Positions 24,102-32,351 of a stretch of 44,348 bases of DNA are shown piece by piece (position 1 is the first letter of the stretch; each line of letters starts with the position of its first letter). A program made the translations under genes and the position numbers. The notes beneath the pieces are model-generated. The model had not been told where the DNA came from. It ran no database searches and saw only the letters and a program-made list of their open reading frames with translations. The stretch lies in assembly GCA_021203545.1 (NCBI GenBank), contig JAJQAZ010000126.1, positions 1 through 44,348 of the forward strand, given 5' to 3'. The DNA comes from Tannerellaceae bacterium (GTDB lineage: Bacteria > Bacteroidota > Bacteroidia > Bacteroidales > Tannerellaceae).

Positions 24102-25201
24102 ATGATTTTACTGGAACCTTTTCATACGGATGCCCTGGATTTAAAAAACAGGGTAGTGATGGCGCCTATGACACGGACACGGGCGGATAATGCGGAATTG
24201 GCGGCTACCGGCCTGATTGCGGAGTATTACGGGCAACGGGCTTCGGCAGGGCTGATTATTACCGAAGGTACGCATGTGAGCCGGATGGCCAGAGGAGCGA
24301 TCCGTGTGCCGGGCATTTATACCCCACAGCAGATTGAGGGCTGGAGGAAATCGACCTCCGCAGTACATGCAAAAGGGGGTAAACTATTTGCCCAGATCTG
24401 GCATGAAGGTAGATTGAGTCTTCCCGAAGTGTTGGACGGACATTTGCCGGTGGCTCCCTCGGCGATTAATCCGGGTACAAAAGTATTTTCGCCGGAGGGT
24501 GAGTTTAAGGATGCCACTACGCCCCACGCTATGACGATAGAGGAGGTGAATCAGACTGTGCAGGATTTTGCACAGGCGGCCGCCAATGCGTTGCAGGCGG
24601 GTTTTGATGGTGTGGAGATTCATGCGGCGAACGGGTATTTGTTCCACCAGTTTTTTATGAAATGTTCCAATACCCGTACGGATGAATATGGAGGGAGTAT
24701 TGAGAACCGTTGCCGTTTCCTGTTTGAGGTACTGGAAGCTATCCGGGCGAAGATAGATGTAAAGAAAGTAGGCATCCGTTTATCGCCTATACTGGATAAG
24801 GCGCAGGGCATTGTGCGGGACGACGAGACGGAGGCTCTGTTTACCTATATGATAGGAAATTAAATGATTACCCACTGGCCTACGTGCATTTGTCGGGCGT
24901 TACGGGTGATACGGCGGCCGACCCGTTGAAACAGGTGTTGGATAGTGCCCGTTATTACCGGGGGATTTATAAAGGAACGCTGATGATTAATAAAGGTTTC
25001 ACACGGGATACGGCGAATCAGGCGATTGAAGAGGGGATTGCAGATCTGGTTTCTTTTGGAGTTCCCTATATCGGTAATCCTGATCTGGTGGAACGGTTCG
25101 AGGCAAATGCCCCGTTGAATGAAAGCGACCGGGATACGTTTTATAGTACCGGACCGGAAGGATATACGGATTATCCGTTTTATAAAGAAGATAAAGAGTA
25201 A
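24102..25201 (+). pseudogene. Old Yellow Enzyme (NemA-like), frameshifted
   Basis: FMN-dependent alkene reductase or NADH:flavin oxidoreductase of about 366 residues when both frames are joined. N-terminal features: VVMAPMTRTRAD, the FMN-site GRLSLPEV and the catalytic VEIHAANGYLFHQF. The first frame stops at YMIGN (24863). The rest, LNDYPLAYVHLSGVTGDTAAD through GVPYIGNPDLVERF, continues in the next frame to 25201. One extra A in the AAA at 24857-24859 restores GKLNDYPLAYVHLS. As written, the last third with the FMN phosphate site is lost. A shared terminator follows. Confidence 0.85.
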
Positions 25202-25240
25202 AACATCCGCTTTTATTCCACAATAAAAGCGGATGTTTTT
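25201..25240. terminator. Bidirectional terminator between convergent genes
   Basis: A perfect 17-bp stem (25201-25217 with 25222-25238), loop CCAC, T tract on the plus side and A tract mirrored for the minus side. It overlaps the stop codon of the Old Yellow Enzyme gene and the last codons of the DUF1330 gene. Confidence 0.88.
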
Positions 25241-25503
25241 ACAGTGCTTTCTCTCAAATCTTTTACTTTTGTATATTCTTCGGAGGAAAAACATCTGTCT
25301 AACAGCTCTCTTGTTTCAAATTGTATGATAATTATTCTATCGGGAGCCTTATTTCCTGCAAATAAAGAGATAGTTTCGCTCCGTACTATATAAACTCCTC
25401 CATAACTTTCCACAATAGGTTTCACTTTAGCGATATACTCGTCGTATGCATCCCGTTCGTTCTTATCAGGTATCTCAATATTGACTATAAAGAATACGGC
25501 CAT
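25213..25503 (-). CDS. DUF1330-like protein
   Basis: 96 residues with the dimeric alpha-beta barrel pattern of DUF1330: MAVFFIVNIEIPDKNERDAYDEYIAKVKPIVESYGG and later DRIIIIQFETRELLDRCFSSEEY. Function unknown in the family. It follows osmC by 11 bp on the same strand and is probably co-transcribed with it. The last codons form one arm of the terminator at 25201-25240. Confidence 0.85.
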   Translation of the reverse strand: MAVFFIVNIEIPDKNERDAYDEYIAKVKPIVESYGGVYIVRSETISLFAGNKAPDRIIIIQFETRELLDRCFSSEEYTKVKDLRESTVKTSAFIVE

Positions 25504-25514
25504 ATTTTTGTTTA

Positions 25515-25922
25515 TTACTTTTCAAAATGAAAAGTGATGGTTTGAATCAAATCGGGGTGCAGGGATTTACCGACCGGACAGGTGTCTGCTACCCGGCGGA
25601 GCATGGTTTTTTGTTTGTCGGAAAACTCTCCTTTGAAATAGATGTCGATTTTAATCTCTCCGATCCGTCTGGGATCGGCCGACATCACTTTCTCTGTTAC
25701 CATACGGGTTCCGGCGAGGTCTAACTGATGCTCTCGTGCAAACATATCCATAATGGTCATCATACAACTACCCAATGCCGTTGCTACTAAGTCAGTAGGT
25801 GAGAAGGCTTTTTCCTTCCCGTTGCTATCAGTAAGAGCATTGGTTTGTAGTTTCGCTCCAGATTGGGTGTGTGTCGCTTCTGTTCTGAGGTTGCCTAAAC
25901 AGATGGTTTCAATCGTTGCCAT
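25515..25922 (-). CDS. OsmC-family peroxidase-like protein
   Basis: 135 residues from ATG 25922 (MATIETICLG). The frame is open to 26069, but the upstream part has no family likeness. The two redox cysteines of OsmC/Ohr are present: C53 in ALGSCMMTIMD and C115 in ADTCPVGKSLHP. The family reduces organic hydroperoxides in the cytoplasm using thiols. It leads a two-gene unit with DUF1330, and the surrounding reductases fit a stress-defence theme. Confidence 0.88.
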   Translation of the reverse strand: MATIETICLGNLRTEATHTQSGAKLQTNALTDSNGKEKAFSPTDLVATALGSCMMTIMDMFAREHQLDLAGTRMVTEKVMSADPRRIGEIKIDIYFKGEFSDKQKTMLRRVADTCPVGKSLHPDLIQTITFHFEK

Positions 25923-26162
25923 AATGTTGTTTTTTAGTTGATTCTCAAAGGTAGGGAAATTTATTGGGAGTTTGGGTATGAGAGGGTGTTTGGTTGGTAT
26001 AACAGATTTATTTAAATAGATGTCCGGCAACATGGTTGTTGGTGATGTAGCGGATAACATAGATGTCATTTTATACCTCCTTTCCGGTATGATGAGCGAT
26101 CTCTATGTGAGATTTAACCAGATGAACACATACATAAAGGATCATCCCCACCAAAAAATTCG

Positions 26163-26170
26163 TATTTTTG
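26163..26170 (+). promoter_or_regulatory. -7 box for the DUF1848 gene
   Basis: TATTTTTG, 22 bp before the chosen ATG at 26192. It overlaps the alternative TTG start, which argues against that start. Confidence 0.4.
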
Positions 26171-26191
26171 TCTTATAACAAACAAAAATCC

Positions 26192-27211
26192 ATGAACTGG
26201 GAAAAGAAACAAATCATCCTGCCGGGCGGGGAAACGGTGACGGCGCAGGCACCGGTTGTTATTTCGGCGAGCCGGGCTACGGATATTCCGGCTTTTTATA
26301 CGGATTGGCTGGTCAGCCGGATGCAGGCGGGGTATGTGAAGTGGATCAATCCTTTCAATGGGGTACCTATGTATGTCTCTTTCGACAACGCACGGCTGAT
26401 TGTTTTCTGGTCGAAGAATCCGGCTTCCCTGCTAAAGCACCTGGATTTTTTTGATGAACGGATTCCCAATTATTATATCCAGTTTACCCTGAATGATTAT
26501 GAAAAAGAAGGGCTGGAGCCGGGTGTGCCGCCTGTTGCGGAACGGGTGGAAACTTTTATCCGGTTGTCGGAACGGTTGGGAAAGGAAAAGGTGATCTGGC
26601 GTTTTGATCCTCTGTTACTGACGGATACGGTAGGGGTAGAGGAATTATTAGAGAAGATACGAGGAATTGGAGATCAGTTGAAAGGATATACGGAAAAGCT
26701 GGTGTTTAGTTTTGCGGATATCAATAACTACCGCAAAGTACAACAAAACCTGCGCAAACAACAGGTCGCTTACCGGGAGTTCGACGAACATACAATGGAA
26801 GAACTGGCTGCCGGCCTGCAACAATTAAACCGCGCATGGGGATTTACACTGGCTACCTGTGCGGAACGTTTTCCGCTGGACAGATTCAGAGTAGTGCCTA
26901 ATAGCTGCATAGATGAAGACCTGATTATCCGTCTGTTCCACCACGACAAAAAATTGATGGACTTTCTAAAGGTAAAGGTTACATTCCCGGATCTGTTTAA
27001 CCCGGTGATGAAGGTGGAAAAAGTAAGGAATAACAAAGATCGGGGACAACGTGGCTTCTGCGGTTGCATGGTGAGCAAAGACATCGGCGAATACCATACT
27101 TGTCCCCACGGATGTATTTACTGCTATGCGAACGTTTCCTCCGAAAGGGCTTTGGCCAACTGGAGGCGGCATAGAGAGAATCCTGTTTTTGAAACGATAA
27201 AGGTGGGATAG
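26192..27211 (+). CDS. DUF1848 protein with C-terminal Fe-S-like cysteines
   Basis: 339 residues starting MNWEKKQIIL. A TTG eight codons upstream lies inside the -7 box and is rejected. The body (ISASRATDIPAFYTDWL, VSFDNARLIVFWSKNP, YIQFTLNDYE, VIWRFDPLLL) is the conserved DUF1848 barrel-like region. At the C-terminus sits C304-x3-C308-x2-C311 (CPHGCIYCYA), preceded by FCGC. This is a radical-SAM-type CxxxCxxC cluster placed at the end of the protein rather than the start. Reaction unknown. It is probably an Fe-S enzyme that makes or uses a SAM radical. Monocistronic. Confidence 0.88.
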   Translation: MNWEKKQIILPGGETVTAQAPVVISASRATDIPAFYTDWLVSRMQAGYVKWINPFNGVPMYVSFDNARLIVFWSKNPASLLKHLDFFDERIPNYYIQFTLNDYEKEGLEPGVPPVAERVETFIRLSERLGKEKVIWRFDPLLLTDTVGVEELLEKIRGIGDQLKGYTEKLVFSFADINNYRKVQQNLRKQQVAYREFDEHTMEELAAGLQQLNRAWGFTLATCAERFPLDRFRVVPNSCIDEDLIIRLFHHDKKLMDFLKVKVTFPDLFNPVMKVEKVRNNKDRGQRGFCGCMVSKDIGEYHTCPHGCIYCYANVSSERALANWRRHRENPVFETIKVG

Positions 27212-27242
27212 GCAAACCAAAAGTATCTTTATCCATGTTAGG

Positions 27243-27599
27243 TTAATCCGGCAGAATCTCGTAAGAGGTTTCCGGAAACCAGTCTTCTAATAGTTTTTCT
27301 ACTTCCCATTCAATAGAGGGAGTGATGTGGTTGGATACTTTTTTGTAAATGGTCCATACACTGAATGCTTCGTCGGTTAGGCCCAGTAATGGAAAGCGGC
27401 TGAAAGGGATGAGGTCAATAGGTAAAAGCAGGTAAGCGAAAGAGAGTAAAATCAACCGTTTCTCTTTTGCCGGGGTAGTAGGGGATTTCCAAACAAAATA
27501 CAGCAAGAGTAGCGGACGGGTTGTTACCCGTCCGGCTTTTTTTCCATACGCTGCAATTTTCTCCAGTAATTCTTCGCTATCTATTTTAAATACTTTCAT
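27243..27599 (-). CDS. YkvA-like (DUF1232) membrane protein
   Basis: 118 residues. The core RLILLSFAYLLLPIDLIPFSRFPLLGLTDEAFSVW matches DUF1232, which has one hydrophobic hairpin followed by a conserved D(L/I)IPD-type motif and a later D. Function unknown, probably membrane-associated. Converges with DUF1848 across a 31-bp gap. Confidence 0.8.
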   Translation of the reverse strand: MKVFKIDSEELLEKIAAYGKKAGRVTTRPLLLLYFVWKSPTTPAKEKRLILLSFAYLLLPIDLIPFSRFPLLGLTDEAFSVWTIYKKVSNHITPSIEWEVEKLLEDWFPETSYEILPD

Positions 27600-27663
27600 C
27601 TCTTTAATTTTTATTGAGTAGATTATATTCTTTAAGACGCTGGAATTGTATTTTGGTTACAAC

Positions 27664-29133
27664 TTATTGGATACTATTCAATAAATCGAGTTTACCTTCT
27701 TTAACCAGTTTGCTGATAAGTTCGCCGAAAAGGGAATTTTGCCATGCGAACCAGCTACGGGTATAGTTAGAAGCATCGTCTTTATGAAAAGATTCGTGCA
27801 TGAATCCGGTTCCGGCATCAGTATCTACCAACATCTGAATGCATTCCCTGATCTCGTTATCATCCTGGCTGGTAAAGGCACGCATCATAATACTCATAGG
27901 CCATACCATATCGTATCCGCAATGGGGACCGCCTACTCCTTCTCCGGCTGTTCCACGGAAGAAATAAGGGTTATCTTCGCTCCATACAAAATTACGGGTG
28001 TTCTGATAAAGAGGGTCGTCGACATCTATGTCTCCCAGGTACGCCATAGAGAGAAGACTTGGAGCGTTGGAATCGTCCATTATATTCTGACTGCCGAAAC
28101 CGTCTACTTCAAATGGAATAATGGTTCCGTATTTCGGGTGTTCATGCCTTGCATATATTTTCAATGCCTCATCTACTTCGGCTGCTAAGGCTGTACATTC
28201 ACCAGCCAATTCCGGATTTTTATTTACTTCTGTCAGAATTTCAGCTGCTTTTCTTAAAGATGTTATAGCGAAATAATTCGATGGAATCAGAAACATAAAT
28301 ACGGTAGCATCATCCGACGGACGAAAAGCACAGGCAATCAATCCTACCGGTTTTACAGGAGGTCCCCAGCCTTCATTCAATTGTAATTCCTGGCGTAGGA
28401 ACCGGTAAGGGCCTAAACCGTTTTTCCGTTGTTGTTCTCTGAACGTTTGCAATGTAAGGGTGATCGCTTTCTGCCAATCCTCTCCGAAAATAGAAGTGTC
28501 TCCCGTAGTTTTCCAATACTGGTAAGCAAGCCTTATCGGATAACAGAGGGAATCAATCTCCCATTTACGTTCGTGAAGTTCCGGCTTCATATCGGTTTTA
28601 TCGCTTTGCCAGTGTAGGTTGGGATTGGGATCGTATGGATCGTTGAAGGCATTGGCATACGGATCAATGATAATACATTTAAACTGGCGCAGAATAACTC
28701 CCCGCAACATCTTTTTCAGTTCCGCGTCCTGATTGGCCAATTCAACATACGGCCACACCTGTGCACCGGAATCGCGAAGCCACATGGCATGAATATCCCC
28801 GGTGTATACAAATGTGTCGTCATCCCCTTCATCTATACGGTAATGAACCGTCGTATCCAGTGTGTTGGGATAACAGTTCTCAAACATCCAGGCCAGTTTC
28901 GGATTTTTTAATAAAGGTTTGATGCGTGCAATTTCGGCCTCTACCGCTTTGGAGGTAAACAGACGGTCAGCTACCGGTGGACGGTTGGTCTGATACATTT
29001 GCGTATTATCCTGTACCATGGTATGGTCAGGGTAAGCAACAGGAACAGGGGTTCCCGCTGTAATAGATGAAACGGGCAGGGAGCTTAATCCACAGATAGC
29101 TAACGCCACTAATTTACATAGGTCTTTCTTCAT
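27664..29133 (-). CDS. Glycoside hydrolase family 125 exo-alpha-1,6-mannosidase
   Basis: 489 residues. Family GH125 removes alpha-1,6-linked mannose from N-glycan or yeast mannan fragments with inversion. The DIHAMWLRDSGAQVWPY motif (D113-Y129, D121 in the acid region) and FGSQNIMDDSNAPSLLSMAYLG further on are the family signatures. An N-terminal signal peptide (about 1-26) sends it to the periplasm or surface. No GH92 or SusCD genes are adjacent, so it is an orphan here. The start codon is the only one that includes the whole signal peptide. Confidence 0.93.
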   Translation of the reverse strand: MKKDLCKLVALAICGLSSLPVSSITAGTPVPVAYPDHTMVQDNTQMYQTNRPPVADRLFTSKAVEAEIARIKPLLKNPKLAWMFENCYPNTLDTTVHYRIDEGDDDTFVYTGDIHAMWLRDSGAQVWPYVELANQDAELKKMLRGVILRQFKCIIIDPYANAFNDPYDPNPNLHWQSDKTDMKPELHERKWEIDSLCYPIRLAYQYWKTTGDTSIFGEDWQKAITLTLQTFREQQRKNGLGPYRFLRQELQLNEGWGPPVKPVGLIACAFRPSDDATVFMFLIPSNYFAITSLRKAAEILTEVNKNPELAGECTALAAEVDEALKIYARHEHPKYGTIIPFEVDGFGSQNIMDDSNAPSLLSMAYLGDIDVDDPLYQNTRNFVWSEDNPYFFRGTAGEGVGGPHCGYDMVWPMSIMMRAFTSQDDNEIRECIQMLVDTDAGTGFMHESFHKDDASNYTRSWFAWQNSLFGELISKLVKEGKLDLLNSIQ

Positions 29134-29289
29134 ATAAAACAGTTTAAAGAATTGAGTATTATAAGATTTTTCACAACAGAGGCAAAGATAGAATATTAAT
29201 CGTTAAAATTAAACTTATACCTGCTTCAAAACTTTCCCGGCCGGTATGGTGTTTTATTGGGAGAATTACTTGCATAGAATAACAGCCGG

Positions 29290-30459
29290 ATGTACAGATA
29301 TGACCGAAACCGCTTTTTTCGTTTATTTACTATCTTGTTCTTTTCCTGGATAGAGGTAACTATTTCTATATATGGACAAATGTCTGAACGTTTGTATCAG
29401 TCAGATTTCCGGATAGATCCTGACCGGAAAGGAGAACTACGTCTGGAAACAGATAATCTTAGTTTCTTCAAAAACAACGAGTTTTCAAATTATTTTATGA
29501 AAGGTTATACACTGCCGGGGTTTTGGATACAACCTAAATTTGTTTATTATCCTTTGGAAAATGTAAAACTTGAGGCCGGTATACATGCTCTTTGTTATTG
29601 GGGTGCGGATGCCTATCCGAATTCAGCTTATCAGGATATTGCCAAATGGAAAAGCGACCGTTATCAACTTGGATGTCATCTTCTACCTTATTTCCGGGCA
29701 CAAATGAATTTTTCGGATAATGTAACCATTGTATTGGGTAATTTGTATGGGGGAGCTAATCACCGGATTATAGAACCGTTGTATGTTCCGGAATTAAATT
29801 TAACTGCCGACCCGGAAACCGGATTACAACTGATCTGGCAGGCTCCGGCAGTACAGTTGGATGCATGGGTGAATTGGGATAGTTTTATCTTTTACAGGGA
29901 TTATCATCAGGAAGTCTTTACTGTAGGACTCTCTTCGCGTTTGCAGGTAAACCGTCCGGAATCCTCTATACATGTTTATTTCCCTATTCAGGGATTAATA
30001 CAACACCGGGGCGGGGAGATGCTTGAAATAGAATCCGGTTTAGCTCAAACCTTACTAAATGGTGCGGCGGGAGTCGGTTTCGTATGGAATGCAAACCGCA
30101 AAGTTTTGAAAAATATAGAATTAGAAAGTGAGATAGCCGGTTATTATCAACATTCCGGTAGTTTATGGCATGTTGATAACGGTACTGCTTTTTACGCACG
30201 TACGGCAATTCAATTGACGGATTTCAGAATTAAAACTTCGTTTTGGAAAAGTAAAGACTTTATGTCTTTGTTTGGATACACTTTTTATGGTGCTGCTTCT
30301 TCCTGTTATGAGAATCTCACTTGCCCTTCCCACCGGTTAATACACTGGGGGGCTGAATATAGCCATACATTCGGGAAAGGATATTCAATCGGCTTCAATG
30401 TCGGCAGCGCGCCCTGTCAGCTGAATATAGCCATACATTCGGGAAAGGATATTCAATAG
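29290..30459 (+). CDS. Outer-membrane beta-barrel protein, 3' end disrupted
   Basis: 389 residues as read. A signal peptide (about 1-29, ending IYGQ) is followed by a long run of alternating aromatic strands, as in an outer-membrane barrel; no named family is recognised. The 3' end is altered. A 38-bp block (30352-30389) recurs at 30420-30457 with 30 bp of other sequence between. The 68-bp addition shifts the frame and ends the protein at 30459. Removing it would restore HTFGKGYSIGIDCDFYHHL and about 50 further residues to a stop at 30608, ending in RISYSFGVYMRMNPSFLLKKF. As written, the last barrel strands are missing. Confidence 0.75.
   Translation: MYRYDRNRFFRLFTILFFSWIEVTISIYGQMSERLYQSDFRIDPDRKGELRLETDNLSFFKNNEFSNYFMKGYTLPGFWIQPKFVYYPLENVKLEAGIHALCYWGADAYPNSAYQDIAKWKSDRYQLGCHLLPYFRAQMNFSDNVTIVLGNLYGGANHRIIEPLYVPELNLTADPETGLQLIWQAPAVQLDAWVNWDSFIFYRDYHQEVFTVGLSSRLQVNRPESSIHVYFPIQGLIQHRGGEMLEIESGLAQTLLNGAAGVGFVWNANRKVLKNIELESEIAGYYQHSGSLWHVDNGTAFYARTAIQLTDFRIKTSFWKSKDFMSLFGYTFYGAASSCYENLTCPSHRLIHWGAEYSHTFGKGYSIGFNVGSAPCQLNIAIHSGKDIQ
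30352..30457 (+). repeat. 38-bp direct repeat with 30-bp spacer
   Basis: Identical 38-bp blocks at 30352-30389 and 30420-30457 start GCTGAATATAGCCATACATT. The 30-bp spacer begins CGGCTTCAATGTCGG. The duplication is 68 bp (not a multiple of three) and breaks the reading frame. It could revert by recombination between the repeats. Confidence 0.9.
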
Positions 30460-30617
30460 GAATAGATTGTGACTTTTATCATCATTTACCCACTGTTTTC
30501 CGGACAGGCGAGGGTGGGCATCTGGATAGCCAGGGGCGTATTAGTTATAGTTTTGGGGTTTACATGCGTATGAATCCCTCTTTTCTGTTGAAAAAGTTTA
30601 TTCCGTAATATTACTGG

Positions 30618-31301
30618 TTATAACTCTTCCACTTTTCGCCGGGTGAGCCAGACACTTTTAATCAGGGAAAAGGGTAGGGGCTGGCCCGGGGAATTTTCGC
30701 TTAGAGGATGAATTGTAAATGTTTTAGATTCATCTCCCGCCTCAATAGAGGCAAAAAGGTTTCTGTTATCTTTTAGTTCAAGATAGTATATTCTACCAAA
30801 TTCAAGAAACATTTTCCAATCTGTAATTTTATTAACAAATATGTAGGAGCCGGCCGGAATAACGGGTGCATAAAGATTCGTAGGGGCGAAGATAATTTTT
30901 TCGTTATCATTCAGTCCGGATACTTCCGGGTACAGCAAATCCTGTATCAAAGATTCTTCCCGGTTAGAGGTTGTATATTCAACCGGTTGCTCTTCAATAG
31001 TTGTATTGCTATCTGTAAATGTAGTATAATGTTTGGCTTTATATTTGGTATACTCCTCTCCATAGATCCACCAATAAAAATTGATCTCCTGAAAAGAATT
31101 GATAACGGCACAGAATGTGGATAGAGTGATCTTTACATTTTCATTGATCTGGTGTTGTAAGGTACGCTGGGAAATACCTGTCAACTTAGCCAGTTTATTA
31201 ACGGATACGTTATGTTCCTGAAGAATTTCCCGGATACGTTTTTTTGTATCTTCCCCTATGTTCTCAAAATTAATCTGCACGTTTATTAGATTTTTATCCA
31301 A
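30618..31301 (-). CDS. XRE regulator with S24-like C-terminal domain
   Basis: 227 residues. A helix-turn-helix of the Cro/CI type at about 30-65 (VNKLAKLTGISQRTLQHQI), a linker, then an S24/LexA-like beta domain from about 135 (IIFAPTNLYAPVIPAGSYIFVNK). The usual catalytic serine is replaced in YAPVIPAGSY, so self-cleavage is unlikely. This is typical of phage-type or stress regulators that bind DNA as dimers. Divergent from the small gene at 31442, the arrangement of a repressor and its target. No other phage genes are in the window. Confidence 0.82.
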   Translation of the reverse strand: MDKNLINVQINFENIGEDTKKRIREILQEHNVSVNKLAKLTGISQRTLQHQINENVKITLSTFCAVINSFQEINFYWWIYGEEYTKYKAKHYTTFTDSNTTIEEQPVEYTTSNREESLIQDLLYPEVSGLNDNEKIIFAPTNLYAPVIPAGSYIFVNKITDWKMFLEFGRIYYLELKDNRNLFASIEAGDESKTFTIHPLSENSPGQPLPFSLIKSVWLTRRKVEEL

Positions 31302-31360
31302 ATAAGAAAAAGTTGGCTAATAATAAACCAAAATATATTAGTTTTTAAGCCTGAATTTTC

Positions 31361-31368
31361 TATATTTG
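31361..31368 (+). promoter_or_regulatory. -7 box for the gene at 31442
   Basis: TATATTTG. Upstream, CTAATA (31317-31322) and TATTAG (31336-31341) form an inverted repeat in the divergent region, where the neighbouring XRE protein could bind. Confidence 0.35.
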
Positions 31369-31441
31369 CAATGTTTATGGTTCAATATGAAAAATGTTTA
31401 GTAGCACAAAACAGTGCAACACATCAAAATTAGAAAAATTT

Positions 31442-31651
31442 ATGGATACGAGAATTAAAACAATCAAGAAAGTTGATGTGCAATCTACTTTGTTATCGAT
31501 TCCGGTAGGTGGAGAAGTAACCATAAAGAATAAACAGGTAAAATCTTCTTCTATCCGGTCAGCAATCCGCGTATTAAACCAACGGGGATATAGATTTGAG
31601 TCGTCGGAAAAAGGATTAATTGATGAAGTCCGGATCCGCAGAATATCCTGA
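31442..31651 (+). CDS. Small conserved-type hypothetical protein
   Basis: 69 residues from ATG 31442 (MDTRIKTIKKVDVQSTLL). The frame extends upstream to 31394, but that part reads as filler. Basic, with a compact beta/alpha pattern ending SEKGLIDEVRIRRIS. SSSIRSAIRVLNQRGYRFESSEKG looks like a small DNA- or RNA-binding winged segment, but no family is assigned. Divergent from the XRE regulator, which may control it. Confidence 0.65.
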   Translation: MDTRIKTIKKVDVQSTLLSIPVGGEVTIKNKQVKSSSIRSAIRVLNQRGYRFESSEKGLIDEVRIRRIS

Positions 31652-31680
31652 TCCGGTGAAAGAAAAGTTTAAAAAGCCGG

Positions 31681-32076
31681 TTACCGGGTCTCGCTTTTAC
31701 GGCAACAGATCATATAACCGGCATCTTTATCGTTCACTATTTCGAGTAGTGTCCGGTTAGTAACATTTAGCCAGTGATAACGGGAAACAGGTTGATAATG
31801 AAGATCGAAGAAACGAATGTACTCATCCATATCTTCTTCCCTGTCCGGAAAAAGATAGCCGGCATTAATGGGAGCTCCTTCTTCGTAATGGAAGGTAAGA
31901 GTCGCATCCTGCAGGCGAATCTCAATAATCTTTACTGGACTGTCTTTCCGGGATATTAGTTTTAATCCGCGATAGAAGTGGATCACTTTTTCCGGATAAA
32001 CACCGGGTAGCGATTGTAAAAGCTGGATTTTTGCATCCAGTGTTGGGTTTGTTAAAAGATAGTGCATAATGGGCAT
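31681..32076 (-). CDS. Hypothetical protein
   Basis: 131 residues, soluble, no signal peptide, with no domain I recognise (MPIMHYLLTNPTLDAKIQLLQSLPGVYPEKVIHFYRGL). A second ATG three codons in is possible. Its 3' end converges with the small gene at 31651 across 29 bp. Upstream lies the rod-like RNA candidate. Confidence 0.55.
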   Translation of the reverse strand: MPIMHYLLTNPTLDAKIQLLQSLPGVYPEKVIHFYRGLKLISRKDSPVKIIEIRLQDATLTFHYEEGAPINAGYLFPDREEDMDEYIRFFDLHYQPVSRYHWLNVTNRTLLEIVNDKDAGYMICCRKSETR

Positions 32077-32127
32077 AAACTAAATAAAATGGTTTATTGC
32101 CCCCGGATAAACCTTAGTACAATTATA

Positions 32128-32327
32128 TAAAAAAAGATGTGGGGCGCTGCTCACTTTTCAAGGTAACACCCCTGCCACCCAGCAAGAAAAGCAGGCACAC
32201 CCACACTCTTTTATGAGCATAGAAATGCCGGCTGTAACTTTCTTGCTTGTTTTGAAAAGGGGTGTTTTCTGAAAAGTTGTTACAGTCTATTCAATTACAA
32301 TATTGTTTGGAAAACTAACAAGTCTTC
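32128..32327 (-). ncRNA. Rod-shaped ncRNA candidate, 6S-like architecture
   Basis: A single long foldback. ACTTTTCA (32153-32160) pairs with TGAAAAGT (32270-32277), AACACCCCT (32165-32173) with AGGGGTGTT (32258-32266), AGCAAGAAA (32181-32189) with TTTCTTGCT (32239-32247), and AGCAGGCA (32190-32197) with TGCCGGCT (32226-32233, one mismatch). Internal loops separate the stems. On the minus strand a TATATTTG box (32334-32341) lies at the right distance and a T7 run follows at about 32128-32135, giving a transcript near 190-200 nt. Size, rod form and central loops resemble 6S RNA (ssrS), which mimics an open promoter and binds RNA polymerase. Identity not proven. Confidence 0.55.
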
Positions 32328-32333
32328 CGGCTG

Positions 32334-32341
32334 CAAATATA
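32334..32341 (-). promoter_or_regulatory. -7 box for the rod-shaped RNA
   Basis: TATATTTG on the minus strand, just past the trkA stop codon, directing transcription into the foldback. No -33 match at the usual distance. Confidence 0.45.
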
Positions 32342-32351
32342 CAAATTTTCT

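Noticed and set aside
25923-26069. N-terminal extension of OsmC
   Set aside because: No family similarity upstream of MATIETICLG; the extension is most likely untranslated.
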